DNA of 64,000 nucleotides from Ipomoea triloba. Lineage: Eukaryota; Streptophyta; Magnoliopsida; Solanales; Convolvulaceae. Positions 59,164 to 64,000 of this stretch are shown here, in pieces. Position numbers and translations under genes: made by a program. The notes beneath the pieces were generated by a model. The model was given only the letters and a program-made list of their open reading frames with translations, did no database searches and was not told the DNA's origin. The stretch's first letter is position 1. Each line of letters opens with the position of its first letter. The DNA is taken from NCBI RefSeq assembly GCF_003576645.1, contig NC_044929.1, positions 20,305,798 to 20,369,797 of the forward strand, in the 5' to 3' direction.

Positions 59164-62130
59164 TCAGAGGAGAAGGCACGTCTCGGCCTGCTGTTTCATC
59201 TGCTGCTTCGCTTGCTGCTGGGACCAGTAGGCGTGAGCAATTAGGACGCGGTCCAACAGCTCCTGGGGCACCGGCTCGCCTCTCCTCTGCTGAGGGGAGA
59301 TTCTCGCTGTGTGCACTAGCGTTTTCCATTTGTCCTGGATTACTTATCGTCAACATTTTAACTAAAACAAACCTAGTATTACGTGTGACATACAAAAGAT
59401 AATCGTGTAGTTCGTACCTTCAAATCAACATAGGTCCTGTGTTTGGCGTTGTCAAAAGCCCTCAGCTTAACATCACGCCACCTGCAAAACAATGCCCTCT
59501 GTGAATGAACGAAAAGAGGATCGGATAATGGGAGCTTTAAGACGTGTGACTATTTCATTCGGTTCCTTAAAATACCTGCCGGTTCCAAGCTTCTCAACAG
59601 CTTGAACAAGCGCTTCTACTTCGGATACAGAGAAAGGTCGACGAATTCGGCGTTGTGCAGCCTCGGATCGCTTCGGTTTCCTCGCCAGAACCACATCATG
59701 GTTGGGCTCCATATTCACTGCAGGAACTGGAACCAACGCTCTCGAATCTTCTGCTGCTGCACTTTTATCTAACGAGGTGTCAGGAGGGGACGGAGCAGAA
59801 TCGTGATCACTTTCAATAAAATTGATCAAATTCGTTCCTGGAGAATCCCGGAGGGTCTCAGCGGGTCCCTGTTGCACAACATTATGAACCATACTTCGAG
59901 AAGGCGAGTACCTGGTAAAAAATTCCACATGAATCAGCGACCTCGCTAATAAATAATTAAATCAAGAAACAGGACTTGAGAGTAGTATAATTAAGACGAG
60001 CGGGATATCACCAAACACGTGGAATACAGAATACCTTCTTAATGGTTGAGGTGTATCGCAAGAAAGTAGGTAAGGACGCTCTTCTGGACACGGAGGCGGG
60101 GAAGAAGCTTTAGGAGGAATGGGTTCGAGCGAAAAACCCAGAGTATCGGGTTTATCCTCACGAGAAATTCCGGTCTGCAATAACGTTTTGTTGTCATCTC
60201 TAATCTTCTTACCCTGAAAAAGGACGCCAACATGTAGTCCGCCACCAAGAATTGCCGTCACTGCTTCCATGACTGTCCTCTGTGGAGATTAGGCACGTAA
60301 CGTAGATTGAATTTGGCAGATAAAGTAACACTAGACACGTTTTTCAGCCCAATAAAACCATACCTTCACACTGAACCTAAAAAGGGAAATTAATAAGTAT
60401 TCAAGTTCATGTTTTTACTTGCCTTCAAAGAACCAACGGTTGAGGTTTCTGGAACCTCAATAAAAAGCTCGGGAACCCTAAAAGACTTAATTCTGAGCTT
60501 CACTGAGTTAAACGAAAAGCATTACATGTCAGTGTTGAGCATAATTAATATATAAACATAAATGTGCAGTCCAACTATCAGCTTAGGCTTTTAGTTGAGA
60601 TGGAGCACATGCTTCAATTTGGTATGACCTAACTCATCGAGAAAAGATCTCATACCCTGGGAATCACCGGTCCTAAAGAACGCACACCCACCGGGAGCAG
60701 AGGTTGATGTCCCCGCTGTTTTTTGGGCTGTCAACAAACGCAATGCAAAAATAAGAGTTCTAACCAAACAACACTTGAAAGCTTGGTTATTCGTGCAGAT
60801 AAGAGCGAGGCTTGGAGAAAGAACCTGTTGGAGGAGTATAATTAGAAGCATCCTCTGTGTAGCCCTTTGTATGAGAGCTACAATTTCCCTCGTTACTTAT
60901 AGCTCTGTCGGAATTGGAATTGGACACCGAACTACAATCATAGAGCTTCCTTTTCTTGAAGGGGTAATCTCGAAGAGACCTTTCGCATTTGAGATTGTTC
61001 TTCTTATTGCCCAAAGCAGGCTTCGTTTCAACATCTGTAGACATGAGTGTCAGATCAAATTATGAAGCAAGTCAATGTGACATCCCGCTCCAACTAAATC
61101 GAAGCAAAACCTCACCGGCATTTCGACGTTCCTCATCGTTCGATTTCGGATTAACTTCACAGTACTCAGATGCCAACGATTTCCTGATCCTTTGATCGCC
61201 AATACGAGGCAGAGCTGGCTCAAATGCCTTATTTGCGGTGCTAGGTTGAGTGCACACGGAAGAGTTTTCGTCATCATCTCTATTACCTAATTTTACATTA
61301 CCCCGACTCGCGGGAAAAGATCCGCAAGGAATGTGATCTTTCGACAAAGTTAACTTTACACTATTGTCAGAACATACAAAAGTAGACGAAGGTTTTCTAT
61401 CCCAAAGAACGGCGCTTGAACTGCACATACCAGCCTTAGTATCACTCGAAACCTTACCATTATTTAACACCTCATGTTTTCTAGGTTTCGCAACTCCAGT
61501 ACCTAATTTACAACTAGAAAAGACTTTGCAGCCCGACACACACCCGTTTCCAGGCTCGAGCTTGCTTCCCGAATTGACCAATTGTTCCACGGGAGCAAAC
61601 TTGTCAGAGCTATCAGAAGTCGTTATTACAGACTTAGGCGACAAACTATCGTTCCGAGCATTTGGAAGCTCATACGAGAAGTTACTAAACACAGGCGCCT
61701 GCGAGACAAGCTCAGACAGGAAGAAATTCCTTTCGCAACTACCTCGATTGCCCGGTTTTTCTTGCATTATTCTATCATCATTACACTTTTCCCTATCAAC
61801 ACTATCTTTCTCGAGACTCTGCTTTTCCCTATCAACACTATCTTTCTCGAGACTCTGCGACGAGCTTTCTCCTTCCAGTAGTAACTTTCCAGCAACGGTA
61901 GCTAACAAGTCAAACGCACACATCTGGCCATCTTCGGCTTTTCTCCAATTGACGCCTCTCTTCTGAAACGAGATAACATTATAACGACAAAGCAAAGATA
62001 TATAGTCCCGAAACGTAACAATACACAATCGATAACGCCAAGAAATTACCCTAGCTGATCTGGTCGATCGAGGCATAGGAGGCACCCGATAGCCATTAAA
62101 TCCATAATCCAATCTCTTCTGCAACACCAT
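59164..62130 (-). CDS. Telomere repeat-binding protein (TRP/TRFL type, ubiquitin-like plus Myb)
   Basis: Nine coding exons: 62130-62050, 61962-61116, 61034-60825, 60727-60656, 60502-60423, 60279-60035, 59911-59576, 59481-59418, 59334-59164; 701 residues, all phases consistent. After the start MVLQKRLDYGFNGYRVP comes a conserved patch MCAFDLLATVAGKLL. The long middle is Ser-rich and probably disordered. A ubiquitin-like segment begins near 404 (VKLRIKSFRVPELFIEVP through LHVGVLFQGKK). A C-terminal Myb domain starts near 597 (RRPFSVSEVEALVQAVEKLG, then GRWRDVKLRAF) with the telobox-type helix VDLKDKWKTLVHTA. Such nuclear proteins bind plant telomeric TTTAGGG DNA. The fifth intron uses a GC donor (AAG|GCAAGT at 60422-60421). 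A 36-bp in-frame tandem repeat lies in exon 2. Untranslated exons probably lie upstream, toward 63200. Confidence 0.93.
61786..61857 (-). repeat. 36-bp in-frame tandem duplication in the telomere-binding protein gene
   Basis: Two identical 36-bp units encode SLEKDSVDREK plus one residue twice in the disordered middle of the protein. Perfect identity between units implies a recent duplication or polymorphism. The reading frame is kept. Confidence 0.9.
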
Positions 62131-64000
62131 ATCTTACCAACCATGCCACAATGAATTCAAAACACTCGAAACACTGAAAGAGGATTAAAGTTATAGTCTA
62201 AAATACCCATAGTTTTACACATTCACCGAGCAGCTTAGCCAAAGGCCCACGCAAATGAAACACTGAAAGAGGATTAAAACAAAATAGAACACAGGCTTTA
62301 ATCTCAGATTACATAATGATACACAAATACTTAAACACAATTAAGGATCACAATCACAGATAATGAAACATAATATGGTTGATTAGCACTTCCTCCTGGT
62401 TCATATTACACTTAAACAATGTCATTAAATATAACCAATTTGATGTTCAAGAACATATGAAATAATGAACCAAACTCAGGAACACTTTTATCTTCATTTC
62501 AGGGATAAATTCTGAAAAACAGAATTATAAGTGGATTACCTTAAACTCATAAAGAAGATCAAAGGACAAAACCCTATGAAAACTCAAATTTTCTAAGATA
62601 AAACAAAAGAATCCACAAAGGAGATAAACAGACATTCTGAACCCCAAAATTTAAAAACCTTTTAACACAAAGCAATTAAGGAGGTCAAGAACAAAACGAA
62701 AATCCAGATCATAATTACAGAGAGGCTCTCCTTCACGGCATGAATGCCCAAAAAAGAGGGAGAAAAGTTGGGGAAAAAAGGAAAGTTTTTGAAAAGCTCT
62801 GGCTGACGTCATCAAACAAAAGTATGATAATCCTCCCTCCATAATGGAAAAAAACCCAGACCCCTTCCCAAAATTGTTCGTTTTCTGGGCACGGGAACAG
62901 AATTCGAGACAAAAATTCAAACTTTTTTTTCCGGAGAAATGAATCATCTCACCTTCAAACAGATTTTCCGTCCAAATTCACCCGAGTTCCACCTCAAAAA
63001 CCCATGCTTTTACCAAAAAGTCGAAACTATAACACAATTCACCGCCGGTAATTCAAGATCGGAGACTCGCCGGAAATTCCCGAGCCCAGAAAATCTAATA
63101 TAAGAAACACCCAAAAAAAACCCAGAATTCTCATCGATCACGCAAGAAATTCTTCACCCCATGCTTGCTTCTCCCCTCCCCCTTCATCAAAACCAAAAAT
63201 TTTTGTCGTACGCAACCATGGGTTCGTTGTTCTCTCCGTCTCTCTTTCTGTTTATCTGTGAGATGTCAAAAACCCTGGGAAAACCACCCATCCATAGCTT
63301 AAACCCCAGTTCTTATACAATTGACCGCAGTGACCGAACCTATCGGTAAATCATGGTCGGAGACGGCCTACAGAAGGTTGCTAAAGACCGGTTCTACGGC
63401 AAACAGTGGACCACACACTTACTACCATCTTGCCCTCTCGATGTCGCCACGTGGACGGATATACGGATCGGGTGGTCTTCGCCTGGTTTTGCACAATCTA
63501 TGAAAACGTTGGGTTACCAATCAACATTTCTTCTCAACTATTTTTCTCCTTTTTTTTTTTTTTCTAGAAATTATTCTTTTATTATTAACTCGTGATATAA
63601 TTATCTAATTTATAAATAATTAATGGATATGGCGAGCATTGCCTAGCTCTGAACATTAGAAATTAACTACTATGACAGCGCACTGTGGAACGCGGCATCA
63701 AAATGACGTCGTTTTAATTAATGAAAACAAACGGATGAAACGATCTCCGTATCACGCAACTGCAGTTCTCTTTCAACACAACTGCAGTATCAGTTCAACA
63801 CAACTGCAGTATGACCATGGTCCACAGTATAATAACTGCATATTGAGTGTCATAATGTTATATCATTAAACGAAGTATTTTTGTGACACATTTGACGTTT
63901 TCTGTTTGAAACTCTATGATGCAAAAGCTCGAAACTTAATTTCACATTAATTTTTTTCACTTATGCAATATTTTTATTAAATTTATTTTAATTTTAGAGT
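62131..64000. other. Upstream region of the telomere-binding protein gene and window end
   Basis: The minus-strand leader exon(s) and promoter probably lie between 62160 and 63350. From about 63690 a repeat-like stretch begins (AATGACGTCGTTTTAATTAA, then CAACTGCAGTATGACCATGG), resembling the ends of the GGACC-bounded repeats elsewhere in the window. Confidence 0.45.

Noticed and set aside
60363..60376. 14-nt microexon in the telomere-binding protein
   Set aside because: It has AG and GT borders but would break the reading frame; the GC-AG junction keeps it.
61364..61966. 200-codon plus-strand frame over the telomere-binding protein exon
   Set aside because: Antisense shadow of the real exon 2.

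Overview
This window is nuclear DNA from a flowering plant, most likely a eudicot. The genes have GT-AG introns, are separated by long AT-rich spacers, and carry plant-only families: RLCK-VII kinases, alpha-expansin, FPF1, CYP714, a DCD-domain protein and a plant telomere repeat-binding protein. The density of small inverted-repeat transposons, tRNA-type SINE heads and L1-type LINE tails is plant-like. I cannot fix the species; an asterid such as a Convolvulaceae member is only a guess. No bacterial-style operons, CRISPR arrays or origins are present.

I could build eight full gene models exon by exon, and every one keeps its reading frame across all splice junctions. They are: an APK1/PBL-type receptor-like cytoplasmic kinase (+, 9052-10872); a second, PBL19/PCRK-type kinase facing it tail to tail (-, 12097-15236); a single-exon FPF1-like gene (-, 21647-22063); an alpha-expansin (-, 28796-30880); a CYP714-type cytochrome P450 (+, 45271-48376); a DCD-domain protein (-, 49199-51087); a PGR5-like/PGRL1-related membrane protein (+, 54871-57623); and a telomere repeat-binding protein with a ubiquitin-like and a Myb domain (-, 59164-62130).

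The rest is mobile-element territory. Insertions with visible target-site duplications include a 758-bp foldback with a 9-bp duplication (4466-5223), a chimeric LINE with an 18-bp duplication (5335-6072), a 933-bp Mutator-like element carrying an internal reading frame (35400-36332), a hAT-type MITE (copy at 42046-42487 with an 8-bp duplication, second copy at 23608-24038), a 5'-truncated LINE (52641-53550) and a tiny SINE (1926-1995). Two elements stand out structurally: a GC-rich near-perfect palindrome of about 425 bp in AT-rich DNA (37712-38136), and an AT-rich array with a 109-bp higher-order period (34610-35290) that stays open as a reading frame.

The genes do not form an obvious pathway. 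The only functional neighbourhood is the pair of convergent RLCK-VII kinases, which belong to different subgroups and so are not a recent tandem duplication. The points most worth following are the 35.4-36.3 kb element with its internal gene, the P450 whose I-helix oxygen-activation motif lacks its usual threonine, two GC-AG introns, and the foldback elements as possible small-RNA sources.
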